Source: an uncultured Bacteroides sp. (GTDB lineage: Bacteria; Bacteroidota; Bacteroidia; Bacteroidales; Bacteroidaceae). From it: a DNA stretch of 64,000 nucleotides. The notes beneath the pieces were generated by a model that saw only the letters and a list, made by a program, of their open reading frames with translations, was not told the DNA's origin and made no database searches. The DNA is taken from the NCBI GenBank assembly GCA_900755095.1, contig CAAEFE010000041.1, positions 22,712-86,711 of the forward strand, in the 5' to 3' direction. The position numbers were made by a program, and so were the translations under genes. Numbering within the stretch: position 1 is the stretch's first letter; each line of letters begins with the position of its first letter. Of the stretch, positions 8,426 through 17,910 are shown piece after piece.

Positions 8426-9631
8426 TTATTTTAATTTTCCCCGATAAAAGATTTCACCCAAAGTAAGAGAAAGTGTAGCACCTATAACGTCACGGTTTAA
8501 TATCTCTTTTTTCAGACGTAACCGGTCATAAAAAATACCAATATTAATTCTTCCTCTAAATACGGGCAATCCTAGTCCGGCATTAAACCGTAAAGACACT
8601 CCGGAACTTCCATTGATCCTCATATAAGAGTTAGACAAATCAATTCCGGCTTTATAAGATACTTGTTTCCAAAAGCCATCAGAAGAATAACCGTTAGGAA
8701 AATAACAAATGCCGACACGACATTCATTCACGTCTTGAAATTCAATTCGACTGTCTACAGACGTTAGAGAAGTATATTGCTGAAAAGTATAATCCAACGC
8801 ATAAGTCCATTTTTTATATTGTAAAGAACCGCCTATTCCAAAATATTGAGGTAAGCTTTGCTTCTGACTTCTTTGCTTCTTCTTATTTTGTGTTTTGTCA
8901 TTTACAATGTATTTCTCATTAGTGACATCCATTTTCTGGCGATGGCCGTAAACAACCCCTAGTGTATAAGACAAATCATGATTCAATGCATAGTGATATT
9001 GAACTCCCCCATTTGTATAAAGTGTCCTTGCGTGCATCTTCTTATCAACAGCCACGTCATTTTGTTGCTCTGACAATACAATGTTACCAAACAAATAACT
9101 AACATTTATTCCTATAGACCAATATTGGGATAACAGATAAGCATTTGACCAACTTATTTTTGAGATTCCTCCACTTCCAGTAAAAGCGCCAATATTACTC
9201 TCATGAGGATTTCCTTCTATAGGTTGAGAAGATTGGAAATAATAACCAACTGAACTATAAGGAGTCAGACTTACTGCTGTATACCACCGTGGAATTACCC
9301 GCCCACCCAATATCAAAGCAGAAAAACTTCCAGTAAACGCCCGATTAGAGCTGCCTTCAGAAGTGCACGATTCATTTTTGGCAAAAATTGCAAGTTCTGT
9401 TAGAAGCCGTTTACTGTCTAAGGCTGTCAATCCTGCCGGATTTTCAATGTTCATCAGTACATTATTCCTCATTCCGTAAGCAACTCCACCCATACCTGCA
9501 TTCTGTCCATAAAGTCCGTTTTGCAGTTCTCCGATGCCAAACATAGAATATGGCGATGAAGTCATTACGTTTTGTGTCTGTGCCTTTAGTGTCATTAATA
9601 AAAGAAGAATCAGGCAATTAATAGCTTTCAT
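8426..9631 (-). CDS. Outer-membrane beta-barrel protein, uncharacterised
   Basis: The 401-aa product has a signal peptide (1-19, ending LKAQ). It starts like Bacteroidetes porin-type barrels (SPYSMFGIGELQNGLYGQNAGMGGVAYG), then alternates amphipathic strands and polar turns and ends with a barrel-like strand. The NPAGLTAL motif resembles the FadL/OmpP1-like superfamily, but I would not assign transport of fatty acids. Its start overlaps the end of the DUF4270 lipoprotein gene by 14 bases, so the two are translationally coupled and probably work together at the outer membrane. Substrate or function unknown. Confidence 0.8.
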   Translation of the reverse strand: MKAINCLILLLLMTLKAQTQNVMTSSPYSMFGIGELQNGLYGQNAGMGGVAYGMRNNVLMNIENPAGLTALDSKRLLTELAIFAKNESCTSEGSSNRAFTGSFSALILGGRVIPRWYTAVSLTPYSSVGYYFQSSQPIEGNPHESNIGAFTGSGGISKISWSNAYLLSQYWSIGINVSYLFGNIVLSEQQNDVAVDKKMHARTLYTNGGVQYHYALNHDLSYTLGVVYGHRQKMDVTNEKYIVNDKTQNKKKQRSQKQSLPQYFGIGGSLQYKKWTYALDYTFQQYTSLTSVDSRIEFQDVNECRVGICYFPNGYSSDGFWKQVSYKAGIDLSNSYMRINGSSGVSLRFNAGLGLPVFRGRINIGIFYDRLRLKKEILNRDVIGATLSLTLGEIFYRGKLK

Positions 9632-10937
9632 ATATTTTGTAATTTAATTGAAGAGTTATAGGATGTTGACCTTTAGTATCACTAAATGTCAGATTTCTCA
9701 ATGTCTTGGTATAATCATCACTATTAAATACTAATTGAAGATTATGCTTGTATTTTCCAGAAGTTCCCAATTCATCTTTCATGAATTGCGTAACATCAAA
9801 ATAATAGTATGTATTTCCAAGAAATACATCATCCTTCACTAATTTCCCTCCTTGTACTTGCTTTCCCAAATAATCTTTAACAGCATCAGTGACTACATTA
9901 TTTTCGTCTGCTATATACAGGAAAATGCTATCCGGCAAGGTATTATATCCTGAATAAGTACCATATTCAGGATAGATTCTCAATCCTGCTTTTTCTATAT
10001 GCACATATTCACCTTGCTCCATTATATCATTAAGATAAGGAAACTCAAGGCGGGTATACCATCCGATACCAGCAAATAGCACTCCTCTGTTTCCTAATTC
10101 TGCAGAAGGTATCTCTACCTTTTTCCATGGATATGTTTCCATGGGAGTATCATGTCGGTCATGTTGTAATTGATTGAATTGTGTTGCTGTATTCGGTGAA
10201 AAAAACAATTTCTGATGATTCTCATAACCACTTTCAATATGATAATGTAATATCAAAGCTGACAATGAATCTGCTACCTGAAAACCTAATAATGAGTAAC
10301 TTTGCTGTTCATCAGGAATGATAACAATTCCTTTAAAATAGTCTTCAAAATGATTCACGGCAACCGACTCATCATGGTTATGGAATCGGGTCAGCAAATC
10401 TTTCCCTAACTTATCCGGCAAGCGTATCTCTAGTTTTTCAGAGGTTCGGGGTCTAGGTATAAAAGAATAAACAGTCAATGGTTCGGGTTCATAAGCAAAT
10501 GAAGAGTTATTATACAAATAACCATTGTCATTCAATACAACTTTTTCAGATAACAAATGAATGGAATACCGTTGCTGTTGAGTAGTATCACCAACAAAAT
10601 TCTTATTAGTGGAAAGCAACAATATCAATGAATCAAACTGCACTGTCACATCCGATTCCGTTGAATATTGAGGACGCAAATAAGGGATATAACTGGCAGC
10701 AGAAATGCTCCCCCATAACGGATGCATGTATTTTCCAGCCAGTACGACTTGCTTTCCTGAAGTTTCTAAAGAGTCAATTAAGACAGCAGTCACCGTGATG
10801 GAACTCGTATCCATACTTATATTACGTAAATCAGAATCGACTAATCTATTTCCGAAAGTATTATTTTCATCATAACACGATACTATGGAGCAAAATATTA
10901 TAAAGTAACAGCAAACAACAACCAACAATTTATACAT
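9618..10937 (-). CDS. DUF4270 lipoprotein
   Basis: The 439-aa product has a lipoprotein signal with lipobox IVSC (C21) and then the DUF4270 pattern: FGNRLVDSD, a region on disrupted symmetry of beta strands, VRIEKAGLRIYPE-like HIEKAGLRIYPEYG, and a C-terminal YFDVTQFMKDEL with LQLVF. DUF4270 proteins are Bacteroidetes surface or periplasmic lipoproteins without a known function, often next to outer-membrane barrels, as here. It is first in a two-gene operon with the barrel gene and is divergent from the Kelch gene at 11178. Confidence 0.85.
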   Translation of the reverse strand: MYKLLVVVCCYFIIFCSIVSCYDENNTFGNRLVDSDLRNISMDTSSITVTAVLIDSLETSGKQVVLAGKYMHPLWGSISAASYIPYLRPQYSTESDVTVQFDSLILLLSTNKNFVGDTTQQQRYSIHLLSEKVVLNDNGYLYNNSSFAYEPEPLTVYSFIPRPRTSEKLEIRLPDKLGKDLLTRFHNHDESVAVNHFEDYFKGIVIIPDEQQSYSLLGFQVADSLSALILHYHIESGYENHQKLFFSPNTATQFNQLQHDRHDTPMETYPWKKVEIPSAELGNRGVLFAGIGWYTRLEFPYLNDIMEQGEYVHIEKAGLRIYPEYGTYSGYNTLPDSIFLYIADENNVVTDAVKDYLGKQVQGGKLVKDDVFLGNTYYYFDVTQFMKDELGTSGKYKHNLQLVFNSDDYTKTLRNLTFSDTKGQHPITLQLNYKIYESY

Positions 10938-11177
10938 ATTGCATTTTTGACTGCAAAAGAGAGGATAACTCTTCGTATATACAATTTTAACCCGTCAATC
11001 AATCTATATCTTCCGGTAATAAACTATTTGTGAAGGTGAAATAAGTATTAAGTGCTGTCAAATCATTCGCCTGCCATTACACTGAATTAACGGCCTAAAT
11101 TTATATACTTACCGATTCTATTTGCCCAACATATGAAAGCCCTGTTCTTTTGTAGCCGTAAAATAATAATATTATAT

Positions 11178-12179
11178 ATGATGAAACATTTGAATTTATT
11201 TGTATTCCTGATAACTGTGATTTCTGTTATCACAATTTCTTGTAGTAGTGACGAGGAAGATGATTTGATGGGTAAATGGTATCGTGTATCCGATTTTGAC
11301 GGATTAGCACGCGGAGAAGCAACCTCTTTTACAATTGGTAGTAAAGGATATCTGACTGGTGGTTATGATGGTAAAAAACATCTGAATGATCTTTGGGAAT
11401 ATGATATGGAGCTTGACTTTTGGACACAAAAGGCGTCTTTCCCAGGAACCTCTCGTAGCTCTGCTGCTGCATTTTCTGTCGAAAATAAAGGGTATTTCGG
11501 CACAGGCTACAATGGGAAAGATTACTTTAATGATTTTTGGGAATATAATCCGGATACAAATACATGGAATTCTAAAGCAGATTATCCGGGAAGTGCTCGT
11601 AATGATGCCATAGCATTTGGATTATCGGACAAAGGATACTTAGGTAGTGGTTACAATGGAAATTACTTAAAAGATTTCTATACTTACAATCCATCTACCG
11701 ACTCTTGGGAACAAATAGTTAGCCTAGGTGGCAGTAAACGTCGTGGAGCAGCTTGTTTTGTTATAGACAACATTGCTTATGTCTGTGCCGGATTCAATAA
11801 CGGTGAATATGTTAAAGATTTCTGGAAATACGATCCAGTCCAAAAACGTTGGATTCAACTTCGTGATATTGCAGACACATCAGACGCAACATACGATAAT
11901 AAGTATAACAGTATAGTACGAATCTATGGAGTTGCTTTTGTTATTGACGGACAAGGTTATCTAACATGTGGTGGTACTCCCGATTTGCGCACTAATACAT
12001 GGAAATATACTCCAGATACAGATTTATGGGAAGAGGTTGCTAATTTTAAAGGTGCTCCCCGTACTGCAACAGCTTCTTTCTCTAATGGAAACAAAGGTTT
12101 TATTGTTACAGGTAGGAGCAATAATTATCGTTTTGATGATATTTGGGAGCTTCATCCGTATGAATATGATGAATATTAA
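11178..12179 (+). CDS. Kelch-repeat lipoprotein (six-bladed propeller-like)
   Basis: From the ATG at 11178 the product is 333 aa. An upstream in-frame ATG at 11133 would put 15 charged and aromatic residues before the signal, so the later start is preferred. Lipobox is TISC, followed by SSDEEDD. Five to six repeats follow, each with an AxSF..G.KGYxxxGY(N/D)G core and a partner strand such as NDLWEYD...WTQKA, the Kelch/galactose-oxidase-type blade. Such propellers bind proteins or glycans; no catalytic copper ligands are evident. The DUF4907 gene starts inside its end, so they are coupled. Cell-surface location is inferred. Confidence 0.85.
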   Translation: MMKHLNLFVFLITVISVITISCSSDEEDDLMGKWYRVSDFDGLARGEATSFTIGSKGYLTGGYDGKKHLNDLWEYDMELDFWTQKASFPGTSRSSAAAFSVENKGYFGTGYNGKDYFNDFWEYNPDTNTWNSKADYPGSARNDAIAFGLSDKGYLGSGYNGNYLKDFYTYNPSTDSWEQIVSLGGSKRRGAACFVIDNIAYVCAGFNNGEYVKDFWKYDPVQKRWIQLRDIADTSDATYDNKYNSIVRIYGVAFVIDGQGYLTCGGTPDLRTNTWKYTPDTDLWEEVANFKGAPRTATASFSNGNKGFIVTGRSNNYRFDDIWELHPYEYDEY

Positions 12180-12525
12180 AACCGGAAACTACATACTTTG
12201 GGTTAGTCTACTATCACTATTGATTATCATTCTTCTTCATCAGTCAATTATAGTAATTGAGGATGAAGAAGAATCCAAAGCTAGATTAGAAATATTTCAA
12301 TCCCCAAAGGGATGGGGATATCAAATTATTATGGGACAGAAGATTCTTATATATCAACCGACCATTCCAGCTATTGACACTGTTATGCCTTTCCCTGATG
12401 AAATTAGTACACGGAAGATAGGTATACTGGTCTTAAAACGATTTAACGAACATCGCAACTTTTCTGTTTCAAAGGAGGAAGTTTACCAACGTTTACCTTC
12501 ATGTTATAATGTAATAGTAGAGTGA
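12160..12525 (+). CDS. DUF4907 protein, membrane-anchored
   Basis: The reading frame is much longer upstream, but the upstream part lies inside the Kelch gene in another frame; three ATGs at 12160, 12166 and 12169 are credible starts, all overlapping the Kelch stop. The product (about 121 aa) has a transmembrane or signal helix (ILWVSLLSLLIIILLHQS). It then shows the DUF4907 pattern: GWGYQIIMGQKILIYQPTIPAI, PF.DE and KIGILVLKR. The family is of unknown function and commonly occurs beside Kelch proteins in Bacteroidetes. Periplasmic orientation is inferred. Confidence 0.8.
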   Translation: MNMMNIKTGNYILWVSLLSLLIIILLHQSIIVIEDEEESKARLEIFQSPKGWGYQIIMGQKILIYQPTIPAIDTVMPFPDEISTRKIGILVLKRFNEHRNFSVSKEEVYQRLPSCYNVIVE

Positions 12526-13104
12526 TTTTTTAGTCACTAATAATTTCAAAGCAGAAACTCCAACTAAGATTTACGGAGATTCAGAAAATGATATGTTACA
12601 ATTTTAATTAATATATTTGATAAATTCACATCAAACCTTTTTTATAAAGATAATTCACTTCCACAAAATACGCTCTAAATCAATTATAAAATAAAAGAAC
12701 GATATGGGTGTGATCAAACATAAATACCATCTATGCTCCAATGGAACATAGATAATCAAGCCCCATTTACTTATTTTACTACACATGTAATTTAACAAGA
12801 AATTCTTTCATTATTACAAATTGGGGTGATGAACATAACTTCATAACCCGATTTTAGAAAGATCATTTATTCCTTTAAAACCAACGAGGTGTTTCTCGGT
12901 GTGCAACGGGTCGTTCCTTTAAAAGGAACGACCCGTTGGTTTTAAAGCAAAAATCAGTTATATAACTACCTAATAACCAACATATTGTATTTGTTTGTTT
13001 CGAGCCACTTTCCGAAAGAAAATTCACAACACAAGCAAAAAGGATGTTAGTGCCAAGCGTGGCTATTCGTTAATAAATATTTTACAAATTAAATCTTCTC
13101 ATCA
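12526..13104. other. Intergenic region containing a structured repeat
   Basis: About 580 bases without a convincing gene separate the DUF4907 gene from the 162-aa gene. It holds the three-armed inverted repeat at 12873-12947 (separate entry). An open frame from 12995 overlaps the next gene in another frame and is taken as a shadow. Confidence 0.5.
12873..12947. repeat. Three-armed inverted repeat (three-way junction candidate)
   Basis: A perfect 16-base hairpin (arms 12904-12919 and 12923-12938, loop TAA) sits next to a third arm at 12873-12886 (CTTTAAAACCAACG). That arm is complementary to 12934-12947. The outer nine pairs (12873-12881 with 12939-12947) can form together with the inner hairpin and a small CGAG/CTCG hairpin (12885-12898), making a three-way junction. 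Alternatively, all 14 outer pairs compete with the base of the inner stem. It could be a terminator, a palindromic mobile repeat or a structured RNA. Confidence 0.6.
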
Positions 13105-13593
13105 ATGGTTACAGTTACTTTTTCGATCAAGCCCTACCTGGCGGCTTATATGTACGTGCGCTTCAAAAATCATATCGACTCGCCTCCCAACGTCCCTTTA
13201 TCTTCTTCCTCACATTCACCTATTCACCTTCTCGACACCCAACCTATTTATCACTTCCTCCATCAGCTCTCCGTCCCCCACCCTCCAAATGTGTCTTGGC
13301 ACGAAACCGGAAATATAACTTTCTCCCTTCCCCATCCAAGATATGGCAAAAATCCAAATATATACAATTATATAGGTCACGACAGCGTACTTGTTATAGA
13401 AAAAGAAATAGAAGTGGAAATGAAAGCCGAACTCTACGAATTCCTTCTGGAAAATAAATACTGCCACGGTATCATGTTCAAAAGATCCATGGAAACTTTC
13501 GTCGAACATTATAATATGGTAGAGCTAGTGGAAGAAGAAAGTTTGATGAGGGCGTTTCAGAGGTGGAGAAAGATGGTAAAAGAGGAGAAGTAA
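13105..13593 (+). CDS. Conserved Bacteroides hypothetical protein
   Basis: The 162-aa product has no signal peptide. It contains a Pro/His/Ser-rich middle (about 27-70, with HPPNVSWHETGNITFSLP) and a charged, helical C-terminal half ending LVEEESLMRAFQRWRKMVKEEK. From memory, similar proteins occur in many Bacteroides genomes near HU-like genes or mobile regions, and the helical tail resembles small DNA-associated proteins; I cannot name a domain. The plus-strand frame is preferred to the overlapping 13216-13509 minus frame because of its balanced composition and amphipathic C-terminus. Function unknown. Confidence 0.65.
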   Translation: MVTVTFSIKPYLAAYMYVRFKNHIDSPPNVPLSSSSHSPIHLLDTQPIYHFLHQLSVPHPPNVSWHETGNITFSLPHPRYGKNPNIYNYIGHDSVLVIEKEIEVEMKAELYEFLLENKYCHGIMFKRSMETFVEHYNMVELVEEESLMRAFQRWRKMVKEEK

Positions 13594-14069
13594 ATGAAGT
13601 ACCTTAAGCTATATTCCAACATAGCTCTTTATGAATATATTTCAATACAAAGATTTGAAAATCAGATGTATCTTCCTTTTTCAAGATTAACAGTTTGCTA
13701 CTCACTTGAGAAGATAGAACGAGTAGTATAATTATCATTCATTTAAACAACATTACCTATGAAGAATAAATATCTATTTCCATAATACAGTTTCATGTTT
13801 TCTCATCAAATATAAATTCATATTACTAACAAGTAGAATATATTGTGTGTCATATTGATTTTTAAGAAATTATATTTTGTTCAGTTCATACATTGATAGC
13901 CTTATAAATTGATGTCTATTTATAAGGTCATTGATTTACAATTATATCAGCAATCAATCAAAATACAAAACATTTTAAAATGTCCGAAATATGAAACTAA
14001 ATTAGCTAGGAATACTTTAAAAAAATAATTATCTTTGTGCAATACTGAATAATTTATAAAATCGCAATA
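13594..14069. other. AT-rich intergenic leader of the defence island with inverted repeat
   Basis: About 475 AT-rich bases without a gene. A 10-base inverted repeat (CCTTATAAAT at 13900-13909 and ATTTATAAGG at 13918-13927) may end the upstream transcript or bind a regulator. The promoter of the Argonaute gene lies at 14030-14037. Confidence 0.45.
14030..14037 (+). promoter_or_regulatory. Bacteroides -7 element before the SIR2-APAZ-Argonaute gene
   Basis: TATCTTTG matches TAnnTTTG exactly, 32 bases before the ATG at 14070, implying a leader of about 25 bases. No good -33 TTTG was found, so expression may be weak or regulated. Confidence 0.55.
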
Positions 14070-17000
14070 ATGGAAAAAGATATAACTCTTGAATACGCGG
14101 CTTTTTTAAGATCTTTTAAACGAAATATTGATGTACCACATTCGTTCCTTTTAGGTGCTGGGGCTTCTATAAGTTCAGGGGTACAATCTGCTTATGATTG
14201 TATTTGGGAATGGAAAAAAGATATTTTCTTATCAAAAAATGTAAATTCATCAGAATATTACAAGAATTTCAAGGATAATGCTGTTAGGAAAAGCATTCAG
14301 AAGTGGCTAGATAATGAAGGTGGTTATCCTATATTAGATTCCCCCCAAGAGTATAGTTTTTATGCAGAAAATGCTTATCCTATTGCAGAAGATAGAAGAA
14401 AATATTTTTTTAGTCTCATAGAAAATATAGAACCTTACATTGGGTATAAGTTACTTTGCCTTTTAGCGGAACATAACATTGTTAAATCGGTGTGGACCAC
14501 AAACTTTGATGGGTTAATCGTACGTGCAGCTCATCAGAATAGATTAACTCCTATCGAAATAAATTTAGATAATGTAGATAGAATTTATCGAAATCAAAGC
14601 TCTAAAGAACTCTTGACTATTGCCTTGCACGGGGATTATAAGTTTTCTACATTAAAGAATACTGACGAAGAACTAGACACCCAAAATGAAACCTTTAAAG
14701 ATCACTTATCTAATTATCATATAGATAAGAACATGATAGTAATTGGATATAGTGGTAGAGATAAGTCTCTTATGGATGCTTTAAAAGAAACTTTCACAAA
14801 AAAAGGATCAGGTCGTCTATACTGGTGTGGGTATGGAGAAACCATCAATTCTGAAGTCTCAGAATTATTGTTGACTATTAGAGCGTCAGGAAGAGAAGCT
14901 TATTATGTGGCTACTGATGGTTTTGATAAGACGATGATTCATCTTTCAAAATCTGCTTTTGAAGATAATCCAATTATTTCATTACAAATAGATGAAACAT
15001 TAAAAGATATATCTGAAAATGAACTCCATAATACAGATTTCACTTTAAATGTAACTAAAACAGACAAGTATATAAAAAGTAATCTTCATCCTATTATTTT
15101 TCCCAAAGAGGTTTTTCAATTTGAAATCGATTATGGAAATGAAAAACCTTGGAGTTTTTTGCGAATGCTTACAAAAGAGACAAATACTTGTGCTATTCCT
15201 TTTAAAAAGAAAGTCTTTGCGTTAGGAACATTGAGTGAAATAAATGCTACATTTAAAAACTATCTTAGAAGTGATATTAAGCGTGAAGCTATTTCTAAAA
15301 AAGATATAGAAAATGTTGGAGCATTTAGGGCATTAATGCTACAGGCTGTCTTAAAGTATTTCACACATGACCCAAATATTGAGTCAGATAATAAAGATAA
15401 ACTTTGGATGAAGTCGTCAGAACGCAATATTGGAAATATATCAATTCACAAAGCATTATCCCTATCGTTATTTTTTAGCAACAATAACGATTATGCTTAT
15501 TTATCATTCTCTCCTACTGTCTATTTAACTTCTCCAGAGGAGATAGGTATAAAAAAGAAACAGGAAATCAGTAAGAAATTATTAGAAAAGCTCTATAATA
15601 ATAAATATGATGAATATCTATCTTTATGGAATACTTTATTATTTGAAAATAAGCGATTGAAGTTTGAATATCCATTATGTTCAGGAACCGGATTTGAGTT
15701 TCAAATTTCCTGTAATTCTGCTTATGGTGAAATCAATGTCTTGGATTCTAATTTTAGAACATATAGCCTCCCATCTTTCGATAAGAGAAAAGCTCCATTT
15801 AAGGGAGTACAGTTCTTGGAACCTCAATTAGTATTCCGAAGCAAAGTAAATGATAACGAATCTCGAGACTATCATCCAATGCGAGGATTAACTAGTAATA
15901 GACCTTATGATGTAATTCTAAATGGAAGAATTTACTCTAACGAAATTAATTTATCTGTGATTTGTGGCCAAAAGTATTCTAATGCTTTTTACTCATTTCT
16001 ATCACAATTACAAACAAAACATTTCACAGGAAATATCAATCCAGACTACTTGATTGATTATCCAGGGTTTACTTCTATTTTTAATATACCTATCAACGTT
16101 CCTTACTTTGAAGATAAAGACAATTGGTATAATTTAGATTTCCAAAATGACAATAATCTAGAGGCTCATAAAAATGCTCTTCAACTAGCTAGACTTATCA
16201 CTTCAAAAATTGACCAAATAGCAAATACTCATACACAGAGTACAATTGTTATATTCATCCCTGAAGAGTGGAGAACTTTTGAGAGTTATATATACAAAGG
16301 TGAAAGTTTTGATCTACATGACTATATAAAGGCGTTTGCTGCCTCAAGGGGTATTTCAACACAATTAATAAGAGAAGATACATTAAATGACAGTTTAAAA
16401 TGTCAGATTTATTGGTGGCTTTCTCTCTCATTCTATGTTAAATCATTCAGAACCCCATGGATATTAAATAATCAAGAAAAAAACACAGCTTATGCAGGCA
16501 TAGGATACAGTATTTCTAAAATTCTAGATAAACCGGAAATTGTTATTGGATGTAGCCATATATATGATTCTAACGGACAAGGATTAAAATATAAATTATC
16601 CAAAATTGATGACTATTATTTAGATAAACATTCAAATCCATATTTATCATATAATGATGCTTTTCAATTTGGAGTTTCAATAAGAGAGTTATTTTACCAA
16701 TCTCTGGACAAGCTTCCAGAGAGAGTTGTAATACATAAACGAACAAAATTTACAGAAGATGAAATAAATGGAATTAAAACCAGCTTAAATAAGGCTGGTA
16801 TTCATAGAATCGATTTGATTGAGATTAACTATGAGTCAGATGCTCGTTTTTTGGCAATGCGTGTTGATAATCAAGCACAAATGCTGCAAGCAGATGGGTT
16901 TCCTATTTCGAGAGGTACCTGTATTTTGACAAATAAGAACTCTGCACTGCTTTGGACACATGGAATAGTTCCTTCTGTTAGACAGAATAATTACAAATTC

Positions 17001-17234
17001 TATTTAGGCGGAAGGAGTATTCCAGCTCCTCTTAAAATTACCAAACATTATGGTGATAGTAATATTAACACTATTGCTTCTGAAATCCTAGGGTTAACTA
17101 AAATGAATTGGAACTCATTTGACTTGTATTCTAAGTTACCCTCTACTATTGATTCCTCCAATCAGATCGCTAGAATAGGAAAATTGTTATCTCGATTTGA
17201 AGGAAAAACTTATGATTATAGGCTTTTTATCTAA
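14070..17234 (+). CDS. Single-chain SIR2-APAZ-short prokaryotic Argonaute (SPARSA-type defence protein)
   Basis: The 1054-aa protein has three parts. Residues 1-300 are a SIR2 fold: LLGAGAS (27-33), TTNFDGL (143-149, N145), ALHGD (H187) and VIGYSGRD (224-231), so NAD binding and an Asn/His NADase pair are credible. Residues about 310-570 fit the APAZ region. From about 580 the sequence is a short Argonaute: the entry FLEPQLVF, the MID motif with H750, K754, Q765 and K791 (HK-type 5'-phosphate pocket; spacing 4, 11, 26), and a PIWI half with VVIHKRTKFTEDE, GFPISRGT and LTKMNWNS. The first PIWI catalytic Asp is replaced in AYAGIGYS, so slicing is not expected. In studied SIR2-APAZ/Ago systems guide-directed recognition of invader DNA triggers NAD depletion and growth arrest. 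Two-gene versions are commoner; this is the fused clade. Base composition is AT-rich compared with the pectin genes. Confidence 0.92.
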   Translation: MEKDITLEYAAFLRSFKRNIDVPHSFLLGAGASISSGVQSAYDCIWEWKKDIFLSKNVNSSEYYKNFKDNAVRKSIQKWLDNEGGYPILDSPQEYSFYAENAYPIAEDRRKYFFSLIENIEPYIGYKLLCLLAEHNIVKSVWTTNFDGLIVRAAHQNRLTPIEINLDNVDRIYRNQSSKELLTIALHGDYKFSTLKNTDEELDTQNETFKDHLSNYHIDKNMIVIGYSGRDKSLMDALKETFTKKGSGRLYWCGYGETINSEVSELLLTIRASGREAYYVATDGFDKTMIHLSKSAFEDNPIISLQIDETLKDISENELHNTDFTLNVTKTDKYIKSNLHPIIFPKEVFQFEIDYGNEKPWSFLRMLTKETNTCAIPFKKKVFALGTLSEINATFKNYLRSDIKREAISKKDIENVGAFRALMLQAVLKYFTHDPNIESDNKDKLWMKSSERNIGNISIHKALSLSLFFSNNNDYAYLSFSPTVYLTSPEEIGIKKKQEISKKLLEKLYNNKYDEYLSLWNTLLFENKRLKFEYPLCSGTGFEFQISCNSAYGEINVLDSNFRTYSLPSFDKRKAPFKGVQFLEPQLVFRSKVNDNESRDYHPMRGLTSNRPYDVILNGRIYSNEINLSVICGQKYSNAFYSFLSQLQTKHFTGNINPDYLIDYPGFTSIFNIPINVPYFEDKDNWYNLDFQNDNNLEAHKNALQLARLITSKIDQIANTHTQSTIVIFIPEEWRTFESYIYKGESFDLHDYIKAFAASRGISTQLIREDTLNDSLKCQIYWWLSLSFYVKSFRTPWILNNQEKNTAYAGIGYSISKILDKPEIVIGCSHIYDSNGQGLKYKLSKIDDYYLDKHSNPYLSYNDAFQFGVSIRELFYQSLDKLPERVVIHKRTKFTEDEINGIKTSLNKAGIHRIDLIEINYESDARFLAMRVDNQAQMLQADGFPISRGTCILTNKNSALLWTHGIVPSVRQNNYKFYLGGRSIPAPLKITKHYGDSNINTIASEILGLTKMNWNSFDLYSKLPSTIDSSNQIARIGKLLSRFEGKTYDYRLFI

Positions 17235-17292
17235 AAAATATGATATTAGAATTACTCCAGAATGTATAATAAACAAATAATAAGAAATAACC

Positions 17293-17862
17293 ATGGACAG
17301 AAGTTTACCAGTATTGTTAAAGCGTTTCTCGCCAGCAAATGATTTACAAACATTATCGGTGCAATTTACAGAAATAGCAAGAGCAGCTTTGTACGGAGGT
17401 TATTTTGTCGTTAATAAAGATGAATATCATATTTATCTGTTAGATATAGAATTCTATTTCCACAGCGAAGAAACAGATGGGATACATGAGCCTAAAATGT
17501 ACCATAAAGGTAATCTGCCTTTCTTTCCCAAAGGTACACTTTGGCCCCATTTATCGGGAGTGGATGTAACTTTTGAGGATGATGAATACCAAAAGTATCG
17601 GGCTTCCTTCTTGATCCGTGGCTATAAATATATTGGAAAGGATGGAGAGGAATACATCAATGGTACAGATGATTTTCACCCACAACATTTATGGGAGGAC
17701 CTGTTTGGTAACGCTTCTTTTCTACGCCCCAGTGGTTTAACCATAAAATGGCAATCGAATATATATTCTGAGGATGAACCACTCATTCAGTCTGCACGTA
17801 TAAGAATGCCACAGTATGAAAGTGAAAACGAGCCTCACCCATGGAGGTTTTCTAAAAAATAA
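17293..17862 (+). CDS. Conserved hypothetical protein in the Argonaute gene cluster
   Basis: The 189-aa cytoplasmic-looking protein was not recognised as a named domain. Visible features are a compact alpha/beta composition with conserved-looking blocks: FTEIARAALYGGYFVVN, KMYHKGNLPFFPKGTLWPH, SGVDVTFEDD, RASFLIRGYKY and HLWEDLFG. From memory, close relatives sharing the MYHKG, SGVDVTFE and SFLIRGY blocks are found in Bacteroidetes. It lies 58 bases after the Argonaute gene and 48 bases before the DUF5655 nuclease-like gene, all on the same strand, so an operon is possible. The His, Asp and Arg residues in these blocks might form a nucleic-acid-processing site, but that is speculation. Confidence 0.75.
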   Translation: MDRSLPVLLKRFSPANDLQTLSVQFTEIARAALYGGYFVVNKDEYHIYLLDIEFYFHSEETDGIHEPKMYHKGNLPFFPKGTLWPHLSGVDVTFEDDEYQKYRASFLIRGYKYIGKDGEEYINGTDDFHPQHLWEDLFGNASFLRPSGLTIKWQSNIYSEDEPLIQSARIRMPQYESENEPHPWRFSKK

Positions 17863-17910
17863 TATATAGTTAAGAAAGTCTGAATCCGCAAAACAATTCA
17901 AAATAAAATT

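Noticed and set aside
11968..12159. Upstream extension of the DUF4907 frame
   Set aside because: It overlaps the Kelch gene in another frame and encodes Leu/Ile-rich sequence without homology; the start at 12160 gives a normal DUF4907 protein.
12995..13318. 107-codon plus-strand frame overlapping the 162-aa gene
   Set aside because: Shadow frame; its composition is unlike a protein and it ends inside the better gene.
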